Shown here one piece after another: positions 47,401 through 60,439 of a stretch of 64,000 nucleotides of DNA. Made by a program: the position numbers and the translations under genes. The notes beneath the pieces were generated by a model. The model was given only the letters and a program-made list of their open reading frames with translations, made no database searches and was not told where the DNA came from. The DNA comes from Welwitschia mirabilis. Taxonomy: Eukaryota > Gnetophyta > Gnetopsida > Welwitschiales. How positions within the stretch are numbered: the stretch's first letter is position 1; the number at the start of each line of letters is the position of its first letter. Where the stretch lies: positions 63,476,905 to 63,540,904 of the forward strand of contig JBOZIK010000001.1 of assembly GCA_051453625.1 (NCBI GenBank), in the 5' to 3' direction.

Positions 47401-49209
47401 AAAGAGATGTAGAAACATGTAGAGATTTTTTAAGTTAGTTTTTTTCATTAAAAGGTATAAGTCTATTCTCCATTAAGTTTATTTTATTTTTAATTGATTC
47501 TTCTTTATTCCTCTCCTTCTCATTATTGAATTCATCATTACTTGGTTGAATGCTCTATTTACTTTATTCATTATGTTCTTTAATCACATCTCCCTCTTCT
47601 TCATTATCGATATCATTGATTGTATCTTGCTCTTATTCATTGTTTTGTTAAAGATTATTTTTCTTTTCTTAGTTGGTGGATTCATCAAAAAGATCATTAC
47701 AAAGATTATGGAAAGGAAAGTTATCACTATATTAATTATGTAATGAAAGAGTTTTTGATATTTCCTAAATTGACTTCTCTTTCTGTCTATTAAATAATCT
47801 TATTAATTCTAAACTGTAATCCTCATTTTTGATTATTGATTTGTTGTTACTGAGTTAACATTTTTCACTGATTTTATCTTAATACTTAAATTCTTCATTA
47901 ATATTATAAGTTAAACTTCTTTCAAGCTAAAACTCCTTCATCCTTACAAAGTAAGTAAAGACAAGGGTTATAATCTAATATTTCAATGTCATCCTCATCT
48001 TCTTCTTTACCATACTCATCATCTTGTTGTATATTTTTAGATTTATTAGAAGGAGCAATGTGATTATTATGTTTGTCCTAGATTAAGGACTTTCAAATTT
48101 TTCATGAGTGGGTTCTTAATTAGGATTGTCTAGTAGTAAATGTATCTTAGGGATATAATCTAACACTTCAATATAATCATGTAATGAATGGTCATCCTCA
48201 TCCTTATTATTAAAGATTAAGTTGAGTTATTGTTTTCTCCCCTTTGCTCATCTTCTGTTGATGTTTGATTTAAAATTTCATTCTCTATTTGAAATAAAGA
48301 ATCATTATCATTTATTTCTAAGCTATCCTCATTTTTCTCAAGGTAGGACATAGAAGGATAGGTTTGAGGTTATTGTGTTATAAACGAAACTAGATTTTGT
48401 AATAGTATTTGTCTCAAGATCTTAATCAAATTTTCTAGTTTGTTACTATTATTTTTTAGGCTTCTATTGGTATTTTCTTGGTTTTTTCTTCATTTTGTTA
48501 ATCATTTTTTTAATTGGCTCATTTTTATCATCATAGCAATTCATAACAGATGATTCTTCTTTATAGTAATGCACGAGAGATGGATGGGATTGATAAAAGT
48601 GATTGTAGGAAGTTTGTGTAAATGAGGTTGAATCCCTAAAATGTGGAAGATTTTTATTATCATTTCTATATGAAGTTTGAAAAGAAGAGGGGGAATAATA
48701 AGATGGTTGAAAAGAGAAATGGGTTCAATCCCTACTACCAACATCATTTTGTGTTGTTCTCCTTCTTTCAAAAATCTCTTGAATTTTTTCTCACTATAAA
48801 CCTTAGAATCTATTAAGTTTCTTATCCTTTCTGTAAAAATCTCTTAAAGTGTTTTCTTACTATTATCCTTAGAATATTTGAATTTTCTCCTTTTTTTAGC
48901 AAGAATTTTCCCTAGGTTCCTTGCATCACTATTCATAATTGAGAAGAATGGTAAAAAGAGAACCTAATTCAAGATGAATATAAGTGCAGAGTTATGGTCA
49001 AATTCTACTTTTTGTAATGTTTTAACAAAATTGTCTGAATTCTTAACACTCACAAGATGTATAATGGATGTATTTATCTTCTAAAAAATTTCTTTTAGAA
49101 AATTAGATTTAGAGAGAAAAAGAACTTAGAAGAGATATTATACACCCTGAAGATTGCATTTCTAATTCTATTTTAAACCTAATTGATTCCTCTCTAATAC
49201 TTTCTTCTA
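47401..49209 (-). pseudogene. C Gag-region remnant
   Basis: On the minus strand, segments such as SSFQTSYRNDNKN, NHFYQSHPSLVHYYKEE and NEPIKKMINKMKKKPRKYQ occupy the Gag position between the leader and pol. They resemble the Gln/Asn/Ser-rich part of E1 Gag. No zinc knuckle was seen. Assignment rests mainly on position. The frames 47546-47743 and 48541-48771 are alternative phases and are not considered genes. Confidence 0.45.
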
Positions 49210-49264
49210 TTAGTAGCCCTGTTTCTCTGATATTTCTTTCCCATATTGACCATGCGACAACATC

Positions 49265-49690
49265 CTATAATTAGAAAATAACAAAAAACAAAATAAAAAA
49301 CAACTAATAATCATCTTTCTAGTCATGAAGATGACAAAGAGAACAATAAAAACTAAAAGCAGAAATAGAAAATAGAAATTTAGCAAAGAGCCAAAAGTCA
49401 AAAATAGACACATAGATTATTGTTCTTCTGGTTGTGGGGATAACATAAGGAATGATAAAAATGAAAAAAAAAAAGTTAAAATGTATTGTAACTCAAAAAT
49501 AGAATGCAAAAAACCAAAACAGAAGTATCATCCATCTTGTCATGAAGATAATAAAGAAGCCGACAGTCATTTTACTATTATAACAAAAAACAAAAGAAAA
49601 GTTCACAGACATAAAATACTCAAGAAATCTATGTTGTCATTTCTAGTGTCACGAAAATAACAAAAAGAATGATAGATTATTATGAAAAAA
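49265..49690. repeat. C leader tandem array, about 108-bp period, with hairpin modules
   Basis: Four modules begin near 49310 (atcatctttctagtcatgaa), 49421, 49527 (atcatccatcttgtcatgaa) and 49633, spaced 106-111 bp. Each has a (t)cat-arm, a tctagtcatg-like centre and a gatgac or gataac arm, then aaagagaa-gat. The spacers are A-rich (aaaaccaaaa). The array lies between gag and the primer site. Confidence 0.75.
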
Positions 49691-49871
49691 TTGAGAAAAA
49701 CCAAAAACTAAAAAATTAAAAACCAAAAATGAAAAACTAAAAAAACTAAAAACTGAAAAACTAAAAACCAAAAACCAAAAAACCAAAAACTAAAATGAAA
49801 AAACCAAGAAGTGAAAAATCAAAAAATCAAAGACTGAAAACCAAAAAAACAAAAAACCAAAAAAATCAAAA
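49685..49871 (+). repeat. A-rich (AAAAACY)n simple repeat
   Basis: Irregular run of aaaaacc and aaaaact words next to the C primer site, likely derived from the A-rich spacer of the leader array. Confidence 0.85.
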
Positions 49872-49981
49872 ACCTATACTTCCTAATTAAAAATACAATA
49901 TCACTATAAATAAATAATCAAATAAAAATATGATTTACTCACTTGAATAATAATAATAATCCTCATGCTCTTCAGTATTCT

Positions 49982-50000
49982 TCCCTGGCAATAATGTCAA
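49982..50000 (-). other. Element C primer-binding site
   Basis: On the minus strand ttgacattattgccaggga is a degraded form of the Asp-tRNA primer site seen in E1 and E3. It lies two bases from the LTR edge. Confidence 0.8.
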
Positions 50001-50002
50001 GA

Positions 50003-51227
50003 TGTTATAGTGTGTATTTTTGCAACTTTACATCTTACTCGAAATCCTATTAATCAAAATATATAGATTGAAAAATACACACTCTAGCATAAATGGGAGT
50101 GACTCAACTATCGTAAACCATTGAAGACTTATGAAAGAAGAATGAGAATTTATTTTCAAATAGAACATAATAATCAAAAATTAATAACAAATGCAAGAAA
50201 GTAAAATATGTGACACAATGCAATGCAAAATGCAACTAAACATAAATGAACACCTATTTGATTACTAAACCAACTTATTAGGAAGATCATCTCTATATAA
50301 CCTAAATCAGCCAATGAGACTGTCACTAACCAAAACTAACTTAAACTATCTAATGAGTTGAATAAATGTAATGCAAGATGAATCTAAAAATACTTTCTTC
50401 ATTCTTAATAAAGGTTGCCCTTAAGACCTATCACCAAATCAAAAATAACATAAACCATAAAGAAAATATAATAGAACCAAATGCATAAATCAAAAAGATT
50501 TTTGTATTAAATGGAACTAGCATCTGGGTTAAAAAATAGTTAGGTCTTAATAGAGGATGAATAGCCTTTCACCAAGGGAACGTCTTTCTACAACTCATAA
50601 GATGGATCACCTACCCTTCGCTCTCCTATTACAAGATTGTTTGATGCATTAAATATGGAGAGGAGAGTCAGGGAGGGAGGGGACTGGTCTCATTTATAGG
50701 GTTAAGAAGAAAAACCAATGCACAAAAGGTAGTGAAAAGCATGCTTAATCATAAGAAAGAAACATATGAAATGGACAAAGGTCAATTGACCGTTATAAGT
50801 GTTGTCCTACCTCATGGGGACGACCAAGGGGATGATGGCTTAAATGTTACATTCATTGTCCTGCATGTTATGGAAATGACCATAGGGATGCTACTCCTTT
50901 AAAAAGGATAACTCAATAGTACTATCTATAGTCTATGTTAGCATTCCCATGTGGCATCTACAGTGTTGTCATCTTGGCTGTCATGGGGATGACTATCCTC
51001 TTTGTCTTTTAGCTTAAGGGAAGTGTTCCTTTTACATTAGTGATCTTCCTCCAAATCCTTATACATTAGAATGTGCTTTAAATGCCTCTAATATGTCATG
51101 AATTGAAAATTTCTGAGATCTTCCTTTAATTCTCCATAATCCTTAAAATTGCATCTAAACCTATATAAAAGTCCTGTAAAATAACTCATAACACCCCATC
51201 AAATACATACCATTTGGCAGCGTATCA
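50003..51227 (-). mobile_element. Element C 5' LTR (complete)
   Basis: Uninterrupted 1225-bp LTR, tgttatag...tatca. Its 3' partner is split into 30699-31507, 35457-35729 and 44003-44173 (1253 bp in total). It carries hairpin modules at about 50803, 50859 and 50974, the last being gtcatcttggctgtcatggg then gatgac. It served as the reference for recognising the two nested insertions. Confidence 0.92.
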
Positions 51228-51232
51228 TTAAT
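51228..51232 (+). repeat. Target-site duplication of element C, right
   Basis: ttaat, the partner of ttgat at 30694-30698. Confidence 0.8.
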
Positions 51233-52252
51233 AGCTTCTCTTCTTCTTTTCCTTATGATTATTTTAGTCATGAATCTTATTATAAAGGAATCTTGAACTT
51301 GGTTTTTTAGTCTTAAGGATTTTATATGGAATAGTTTTCAACCATATTTTAGCCTTTCCTCTATGAGTTAAGAAGAATATGATTATTTAAGTGCTATTGG
51401 TTACTTTATTTTTTCTATTTTCTAAGGTAATAATGACTTTTTCTATTTTAGATAACTATTGAAAAGGGTCTTCTCCAACTTCTTTTGAAAAAGTAGGATA
51501 AGCACACAAGTTTTTAAGTTTAACATCATTTCTATTGAGTATATTAAAAGGGTTTTTAATTTAATTTTTCCTGTGATATATCATATCCTTGAGAGTTAAT
51601 GAAGTAAAAGTAGAGGATGATATGTTTGAAGGGTTGAAATTAGAAGGATTATTAGAAGAGTAAGAAGTGCAAAATATATATTCTTTAAAGAGGTTTAAAG
51701 GTGAAGAAGAATTATTAAATGAATTACTTTTAAAAATATAAAAATAAGAAATAGAACAATTATCTTCTTTTATTCTAGGGTTAAATGAAACTTTCTCATC
51801 TCTAGTTCTTGAATTGAAGTTCACTAATCCTAATTAAATTTTCTTGCTAATGAATTTCTTCTTACAATGGTACTTTCACTTTTTTATTATTCTCTTTTAT
51901 GATTATGAAATATTATACATCTAAGTGGTACAACCATTCCAAATTACATGAAGTAAAAGAAGGAGGTTATAAAACTAATGGATGTGACACTCACTTAGTT
52001 AACATGAAGCACAAAGTGTAGGATAATTTTTTTGTAAAAATGGTAAATCCAAGATTTACACAAAAAGTAAAAATAACTAAGAATAAAACTAATAAAAATT
52101 AAAATGCAAGCTAAAATAATAAAATAAAATTACAAGCTAAACTACAAAAGAAAAAAAAAACTTTATTTTCATACTACAAAAATAAACATCTTGAAATCAA
52201 ATTACTCATTTAAACAAGAAAATAAATCTTTTAAACTTTTTTGAATTTCTTC
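51233..52252 (-). pseudogene. E3 Gag remnant (right part) and leader
   Basis: Aligns with E1 gag at 41880-42130 (cttgaacttg, then ttttcaacc or tttagccaa, then ctttcct or taccctt..atg) and continues the gag broken at 30698. The 87-codon frame 51561-51824 contains RTRDEKVSFNPRIKEDN. It occupies the Gag N-terminal/leader region and is not an independent gene. The stretch 51830-52252 is A-rich leader without evident hairpin modules. Confidence 0.7.
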
Positions 52253-52272
52253 CTAGTAATGGCACCAATTAA
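52253..52272 (-). other. E3 primer-binding site
   Basis: On the minus strand aattggtgccattactagga is an Asp-tRNA-type primer site, next to the LTR start at 52274. Confidence 0.85.
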
Positions 52273-52273
52273 T

Positions 52274-53357
52274 TGAAGCATATATTATCTGCTTTTTAAA
52301 TCAATTAATCATCTTTAATAATAACTTGTAATACTAAGTATCCAATTTACACAAATACACACACTAGTATTGGAAGTCAATTCAATGTCATACTCTAGAG
52401 AGGAATTCAAAGTATATTTGGAAAAAAATTTTATTCAAAAATAAATTGAGAGAATTTTTTATTGAATTTCAAAATTATAAAGAAATAATAAGGCAATGAT
52501 GAATGAAATGCAATTAATTATGAATTAAAATTAAAAGGATAATACGAAAATGAAATGTAATCCAAAATACAATTAATTAATTAATTTTATTGACTTGTTA
52601 TTACTCAAGTTAGTTCTCATTAACTATATCAAAATCATAATTAACTTTAATAATAATTAATTTTATTCTAACATAGAATATAAAGTAAATAAGAAAGAAA
52701 ATTGCATAACCAATTTGATATTTATTAATCAAAATGTATTACATTCACTTAAAAGTAGTCATTAATGAAAGAGTCTTAGTTTAATACCAAAAAGATTCTT
52801 TCTTAAGATGGATGAATTCCTTACCTAATTATTTTCCAAATTATCACAAGAATATGTGATGCAAAATTTATACTCAAATGAATGCCTAAGAGTGGTATTT
52901 CTAGTTTTGTATCTAGGGTGAAGGTTATCAAGGTGTAGTAAATGAAGAGTTTCCATCAAATCTTGATTTTGTAATACTTAGAATTAGTTTTTCATTAGTT
53001 AAAATGTCCTCCTCCTCATGTTATCTAGATAACTAAATGGAAAAATCACCTATTGTGTGTGTTTCTAGTATAATAGCTAATCATCCTTCATATGCCTTTC
53101 TAGTGTAATGGTTAATTATTCTATATGTGTCATCCAGATGACCATAGGGAATGATCATTAGGAAATAGTAAGGCTTCTATTTTCTCATGCTATATTTCAT
53201 CTCGTAGGTATCATATGAACAACCAAGTTGATGATAAAGTTTTAATGTTTTTATCAATTCTAATCAATCTACCTTAATTTTAAATTAGTTTTTGATATCT
53301 TTTAGTATTTAGATAATCCTTCAAACATGTTCAAGAGTCTTATTAGCTCTCATAACA
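52274..53357 (-). mobile_element. Element E3 5' LTR
   Basis: Starts tgaagcatatattatctgct and ends agctctcataaca. The end matches that of the E4 LTR (gggcttcataaca), and the bodies align with E4 60550-61300 (tttattaatcaaa(a/t)tgt, acattcactt / acatccactt, taagatg(g/a)atga). It contains a compact gtcatccagatgac palindrome at 53130-53143. The far edge is placed by comparison with E4. Confidence 0.75.
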
Positions 53358-56300
53358 TTGTTGCAATGTTATAAATGGCATGATTTCTAAATTCAGTTTT
53401 TTAAAAGATTGACTTATGAATCTTTATTACCCTTATATAAGGATTAAAAATAGATAAGTCCTAGAACACATATAAAAGAGGTTCCTTTACACTTTCTATG
53501 ATCATCATGGTGGTTATGCATAAGTATTGTAAACCCTTTAAAAAATTATTAATAAAATCTAATAACATGATCCAAAAACTATAAAATAGGATGAATTTTG
53601 CCTTGCAATAATAGGGATTTGAAACATTAAAGTAAACTACTAGTTAAGTTAAAATACAATTTCTAACCATGAATTAAGAAATTGTTTTATTTTCCAAATT
53701 AATTTTAACACAAAATGTTTTTGATGTATGTTCATGGTGAAAATTATCCACACTTATATCTATTATTAATATATGTTAAGTCATAAGATTACCCTAGGAA
53801 TACATATCTTGCATAGCCAAATCCAACTTTTATCAAAAGTACTAGGACTTTCATTCATGATATAGTTCTAACGTCATTCTTTCTCAAAGATAAATGATGA
53901 AAGATATCAACAAAACAAGCATAAAAATAGAACATAATGGAGATTCAAATGATATTTAAAGACTTAGAAATGAAACATAGCATTCAAACTAACATGAAAA
54001 CTTCAAAGAAAAGAATAATTATGTATATTCAAAACATGTAGCTTTACATCCAACTCATTTACAGTGATATAAACTACTATGATCATGAGTATTTAATTAG
54101 GCTAATCTCAAGCACAATGGCATAATATCACCCATTTTAGGTATGAGGGTAATATAAACAAGCCATCTAGCCTTCACAAAAAGAATAAAATAAGTATGAA
54201 AATTAAGGGTCTACCAAGATCCATCAAATAAACATTCAAGTTATAAAGGAAAATCACTAGACTAAATGTTAAAGTACAAGCATGAATTAGCTAATCCTAA
54301 GCATAATAACTATGACATTCATAATTTGATATCAAAGTACCACACCAAGAACATGTAGTACTTTATTATTAGAATAAGTAAAACATATAAAAAAAAATGT
54401 ACTCATGCTAAGTGAAAAAAATGGAAGGCTTAGAAATAACTCATGACTAAATCTTAAATCTCTTAAAATATCACAATGGAAGTAACTCCCTTTAAATTAA
54501 GTAAGAAAGGGTATTTACAGGTCTAAATTAGGGTGTACAATTAGGGTTTCTAATGTCTAATGATATCATTCTAAACAATTTAGTTTATAATTTCATTAAG
54601 TAGAAATGAATTCAGCAGTTAGCATATCTTATTTTAAGATTTGACAAATATAACCTTTACACTATCTATTTGTAAATTCTCAATTTTATTTTCAATTGTT
54701 AAAGAGTAACTTGGTCTTTACTTGAATTTTTATTTACTATTAGAAAAATACTACTTAATTTAATATTTAAATCTTTAATATTATTATCCTTAATCTTAAT
54801 TTTAAAAGTATCATTTGCTATTATAATGGATAATTTTTTTTCATATTATTGTCATAGATAAATTGCCATCATGGTTATCTTTTTATAGTATTTATGAACA
54901 TACTTGTATGGAATTTTTTCAATCACATTGTTTTATTCCATGTTATATCTTTTGAGGAGTCTAAAATGAACAAATTTATCCTAATCTATATTCTCTTTTT
55001 CACTACTTGAATTATTTTTCTACTATTTATTATAATCAACATAAAGAATTTATCTTAATAATAAGGAACGCATTTCTTAATCAAACAAATATGATATTAT
55101 AAAAAGTTGATATTTTGTTATAGAATTAAAATGTTTATCCTATAAAACTTTCCTAACTATAATTTCCTAATAAAATAAGAAATAAAAATGGCACTCGAGG
55201 TTTTTTAGTCAAAATCAACAAAAACATTAAAATAAAAAAGGCTATACTTAATTCCAATATAAAAATAAGTTAATAATGTAAATTATTAAGCAATCACACA
55301 AATACTTCATCTTCAAATTTATATATTTTTACTATTTTCAATTTCATAATAATAAGAGGTGAATGAATTCCTAGCTTATGGTAGTAAGAAACTTATATGT
55401 GTTGAGTTTATAAGTGATACAATTCTATTCTTCTAAGGGAATAAGAAGAACATTTAAAATATTGTAAAAAATTATCATATTTTTCAAATTCAATAGGGTT
55501 GCTAATTAGTTATTAAAATAGTAGTCCAAGTTGGATTACCACAATGGTAAATTCTTAGACATATTGAACATGAGGTCTCAAGTTCAAAACCTTATGTTAA
55601 TAGACATACATAGTTCAGATGGATATAAGTACCATTGGATGTTTGTGTGGCATATATCTACCTATCTAGTTACTCTCTTTTAAAAAGTAGGAAAAAAACA
55701 AAACAAAAATTGTGAGATGTATTGATTTCATTTGAAAAAAACAAAATTGCATCCTTAGATGTAATATAACCTATTCAATAGTAAAGTATCTTTTGGTTTC
55801 TATCTTTTCTAAAATGTTAACCAAAAAAAAAAAAAAAATTGTGGAATAAGGTTTTTAAAAAATGTTAATAAAAAATTATAGGTTTACCAAGAAAATATGT
55901 TATCATAAGAAGGGAGATTTGAGCTCATCAAAAGTGTTATGCACTCCTTACCTTTATATCTTCTATAAGACCATGTATTACATAAATATATTATTAATCA
56001 TTCATAAAAGATGGAATAATAATTCATATGAAAAAATTTAGATAAAATAGGATTACATATTGTTCACTAGAAGGTAATTTACAAAAGAATGAAAATTAAA
56101 AGCTAAAAGATCTATTAGAATCCATCTGTGCATTAGGAAGAAAATTAACATGTTAATTATTAAATACATCAAAGCCATAAGTTAAGGTTATGAAATTAGA
56201 ATATTAATCTTTATTTTTTTAAAATGTTTAAAATAATTTAATCTTTACTTATATGGAGAGAAATGAACAAACCTGTATTATGATTGGAGAAATTTATAAG

Positions 56301-59300
56301 TGATAGGAATGGTAAATGGATATGCAAAGAGGAGAAATATGTAGTGAAATAATTTTATGATGATATATATGTAAGTTAAAATAACAAAATTAATTTATAA
56401 TTAAAAATATAATTTTAAATTCTAGGCTAAAATCTCTTATGTTTAAAATTTATAAAACATATAAATATAAAAGATAGGTTCTTTAAATTAATTATGACAC
56501 TGATCCGTTCATGGCCATTATGTAATAAAACCAAAGAGACACTATCACATTTATATGTATAGTATGATATCATTATGTTAATTTTGCGTAAGACTAAAGT
56601 AATCATAAGAATTTAATTTTATTTATCACCAAACCAAATCATAAAAACTAAGATCTAGATAGACATAAGCTTTAAAATAATAGGGATACATGGGAATCTC
56701 TCCTTGATTGTTCTATAAATTTAGTCTAAACTATAAGAAATTTAAAAGTTAATAATAGTAAATAATAACATATAAACACGAGTGGGGTAAAGGTAAATTT
56801 TGAATAGTATAATATCTTTAGGTGGAAAAGGAGGTGGGGAAGCGATAGTAACAGGATAGAACTTAAATATTAAATTCTATGTTTGTAAGTTAGTAAATTA
56901 GAAAGAATATTTTTGTTATAAAATTATAACATTTTGTTCTACTTCACCTTCTGATATTATCTTCTAAGCATGATAAAATTAGGTTTATTTTGCATTAAAA
57001 AATAAAGAGAGAGGGGAACAACCATAATGTAAATAAATATGCAATCAAGTTTTTATTTTTATAATATCTAGAGAGGGAAAAAAAAGAGGATGTAAATAAA
57101 TATGCAATCAAGTTTTTTTTTTTAATTTTTAGTATCTACTTTGTAATCATGTTCTCTTTTATTGATTTTTATTTTATGAAGAAATCATAAAAAAGAAAAA
57201 TGTCATGACTAGAATTTCCTACAAAATTAAAAAAACAAAGATAAGAGTTTCCTAACAAAGTACTAAAGGCCATTAAGAAGATTTTAATCAAAAGTAACAA
57301 GGAACAAAATGATAGAGCATATTTATTCTAAAAATAAAAAGAAATTAATGGTAATATAATTATTTAAGTTATAAAAATATAACATTTAATAATAATTCTA
57401 TAAGAAACCAAGCAAATTTTTCATCTTAAAACTACATTATTTTAGAAAATATGTTATCCTTAGAACCATAAGAGTAAGATCCAAAAGAATAGTCAACTTT
57501 TATTTATCAACTTACTACATATTTTTTGATAATAGTTTAAATCTATTTTTTACTTAAATGAACTTTATTTCAAGAATACAAGATTCTTAATATTTATCTA
57601 TAAAACTAAAGGAATAGCATGAAATATCATCATCATGTTTTTGTTATATGTTATATGGTAACTCTTCTTAATGATGTCATTATGATTATTTCATATTAAA
57701 AAAGAAAGATAGTAATATTTAGATTATTTTTAGATAATATATGTTTCATTTTATAAGGAAATGTAGGTGTTGGTTATAGGTTCATTCTTTTTTTTTTTAA
57801 CATTAAAAATTTTTCTAGAGAAATTAGCTTTTCTTTCCTAATTATTAAGTTAAAATGGTAGAAAATATATATGCATAAAATATTTTCTTTTTTGTAGGAA
57901 CATACATTTCATACTAGATCTTAAAAGGAAACTATGTCATGGCTTTATTTAGTACTATTATTAACAAGTAGATAAACGGATTATGAACCACATTATAACT
58001 TCTAGTATTTCCATAAGAAAATTTTAAAAAAAAAAAGAGAAAGCAAAAAATAAATAAATAAAATAACATTAAGATATGTATAAACATCAAGTGTGAGAAT
58101 TCTCAAGAAAAACATATGACTACCTTTAATAATATAGATGGCTCTATAAAAATTAAAGAGATTTAATGGCTTAAGGGGTTCACAAATATTTGAAAAAATT
58201 AATGTTTGTATATTAATTTCAATTTTCATACTAAATTTAAGTTTTAAAGGGATACAAGATACTTCCTTTCTAATAATAATTAATACATAAGTCTTAGAAG
58301 GATTTAAATTGTGTAATCATTATTTAATGAAATTCAACTATGTCTAAATGTTATAATATCTTAACATATTTAATAATGACCATTCATTATACCTAGATTC
58401 TACAAAATTAATTTGACATTATAAAAATTCCGAATAATAAAAAATGTCTATTTATAAGATACATGCCCTGCTAAATCGAATTTATGTTCTTCATCATTTG
58501 ACAGCATCCTATTAAATTATTACATGTAACAAATAATAATAATGAAGCTATAAAATCCCATAAATCAAATAGTGATATTAATAATAAATGTGTACAAAAT
58601 ATTATCATTACTAAAAGAACCTTTTAAATGTACTAATTATGATTTTAGCAATCTCATATGAATTTAGATCAAAAAATTTCTACTTTAGGTATTATCATTT
58701 TTATAGATCATGCAAATAAAATTTCACATGAATTTATTAAATTTATTAGTATTGATATTATTTTTCAAAAATATTTAATCATACTCTAATTTTTTACATT
58801 TTTAATTTGTACATTTATCAATTAGTTCACATTTAAAACAAATATGAGTCCTCTAACATTTATTTTTATTAGGTAAAATGTGAAAAAGAAGTAGCTAATA
58901 TAATGAAAAGAACATACATGTAGCACAACAAAACATCAAATTTTTTTTAATTTTTATTAAAATGCAAGTTGTAAATAAAATATTTCCTAATGAAATATAA
59001 CCATAAAAAGAATGTAGGCCCATAATATTAACAAGAAAGGAAACTATTGAACTTAACATTATTAGTAATTTTATCGATGCATCTAAAGTAGAGCAACCAA
59101 ATTTTTCCAAAGAAATGATTTAATTACTTTTATGGTCTTATAATATACTAAGAAAGACAACCAAAGGCTTTAACTCTTAAATGAAATATAACATTACATC
59201 AATTAGACTACCATCCTATTTGCATTAATAAACATAAAAGTTACATCATAATAAATAAAAAAAGAAAATGCATTCTTATTTAGAATATGATACCTACAAA

Positions 59301-60439
59301 TATTTTCCTTATTATAAGTTATTATTATTTATGAATTAAACCTTAATAAAGAAGTAATGTGTTACAAATCATTTTTTTAATCTTAAGGACTAATAAAACT
59401 AGAAAATATTTTTCTTTAAAAACTTCGTTATTGATATAAGTAAAAGTATTTTTAATAAGAAATGTAAAACATAATTTTTAATTATTTTAATACTTCCATT
59501 ATACATAGACATAGGTTTTAGAAAATTAAGAAGTTCTTTTCTTATATTTAAAACCCAATTCATGATTTCATCATTTAATTTTTTATAACTTTATAATCCT
59601 TAGTTAATGATGGGTTTCAATGTCTAAAATATGTCTAATAAAAGCCTTTTAATTGTATCATATCGACTATTAGGTGTGTGATGATAATATTATAGAAACA
59701 TCATAAGCATCCAATGATGACCTATTAGTATGTGAGCTCTTAGCACTAGCTATAAATAAATTACAAAATCCTTACCTAGAGTATTATCCTATTTAAAGAC
59801 AATAAAAGCTACTAGATCATAAGAGTATAAAATTGGAATTCTATGCACTTGCTTTATCTTTAATAATAACAATTACCTTTAATTTATTATTTACATTATA
59901 TTTTCTAGTAATGAATATTTACACATATATAAAACACTATGAGAAAATAATTTTAATATGTTTTTTGTACTATACATGTTAATTTAATCCTTATTATTAA
60001 ATATTTATTTATAGTTAGGATGTGAAGTGCATAATATCTTTTTCATGGACACCTATTTAATAATCATTCTCCCTTTTTTTATGAAATTAGGTTATCTAGA
60101 CATGCATACTGATAATGTAACTAAACATTAGCTAACTATAATATTAATTAATTAGCCTTCCTTATTACCTCCTAATGATGATATAAATCCTTTAGTTATG
60201 GATACATTAATTATGTATGTAAGATATGAAATATGACTCTTTTTAGGAGATATGAAATATAGCTCTTTTTAGGACTACATATGAAAATTTTTTATCTCTA
60301 ACATTATATCATCTTCATATAATGATTTATATTTATTTCTTACTTTAGAAATAAAAGTCTTCCTTCATATCTTAGATACTCTTGTGCTATGTATTTGTGC
60401 TTTCAAATCTATTATATCTTAATTGGTCTTTAATCATAA
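53358..60439. other. Unrecognised AT-rich DNA, 7 kb
   Basis: No domain, RNA gene or mobile-element hallmark was recognised on either strand. Short minus-strand frames at 58002-58229 and 58895-59110 (the latter with KFGCSTLDASIKLLIML) were examined and could not be assigned. Small tandem duplications occur (for example a twice-repeated gatatgaaatat..ctctttttagga at 60226-60272, and atgtaaataaatatgcaatcaa at 57028 and 57091). Confidence 0.4.

Noticed and set aside
51561-51824. 87-codon ORF as an independent gene
   Set aside because: It lies in the E3 leader/Gag region between homologous gag sequence and the primer site.
58895-59110. Possible conserved protein fragment (GCSTLDASIKLL)
   Set aside because: No family recognised, and the flanking translation is full of stops. 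It is kept only as part of the unrecognised region.
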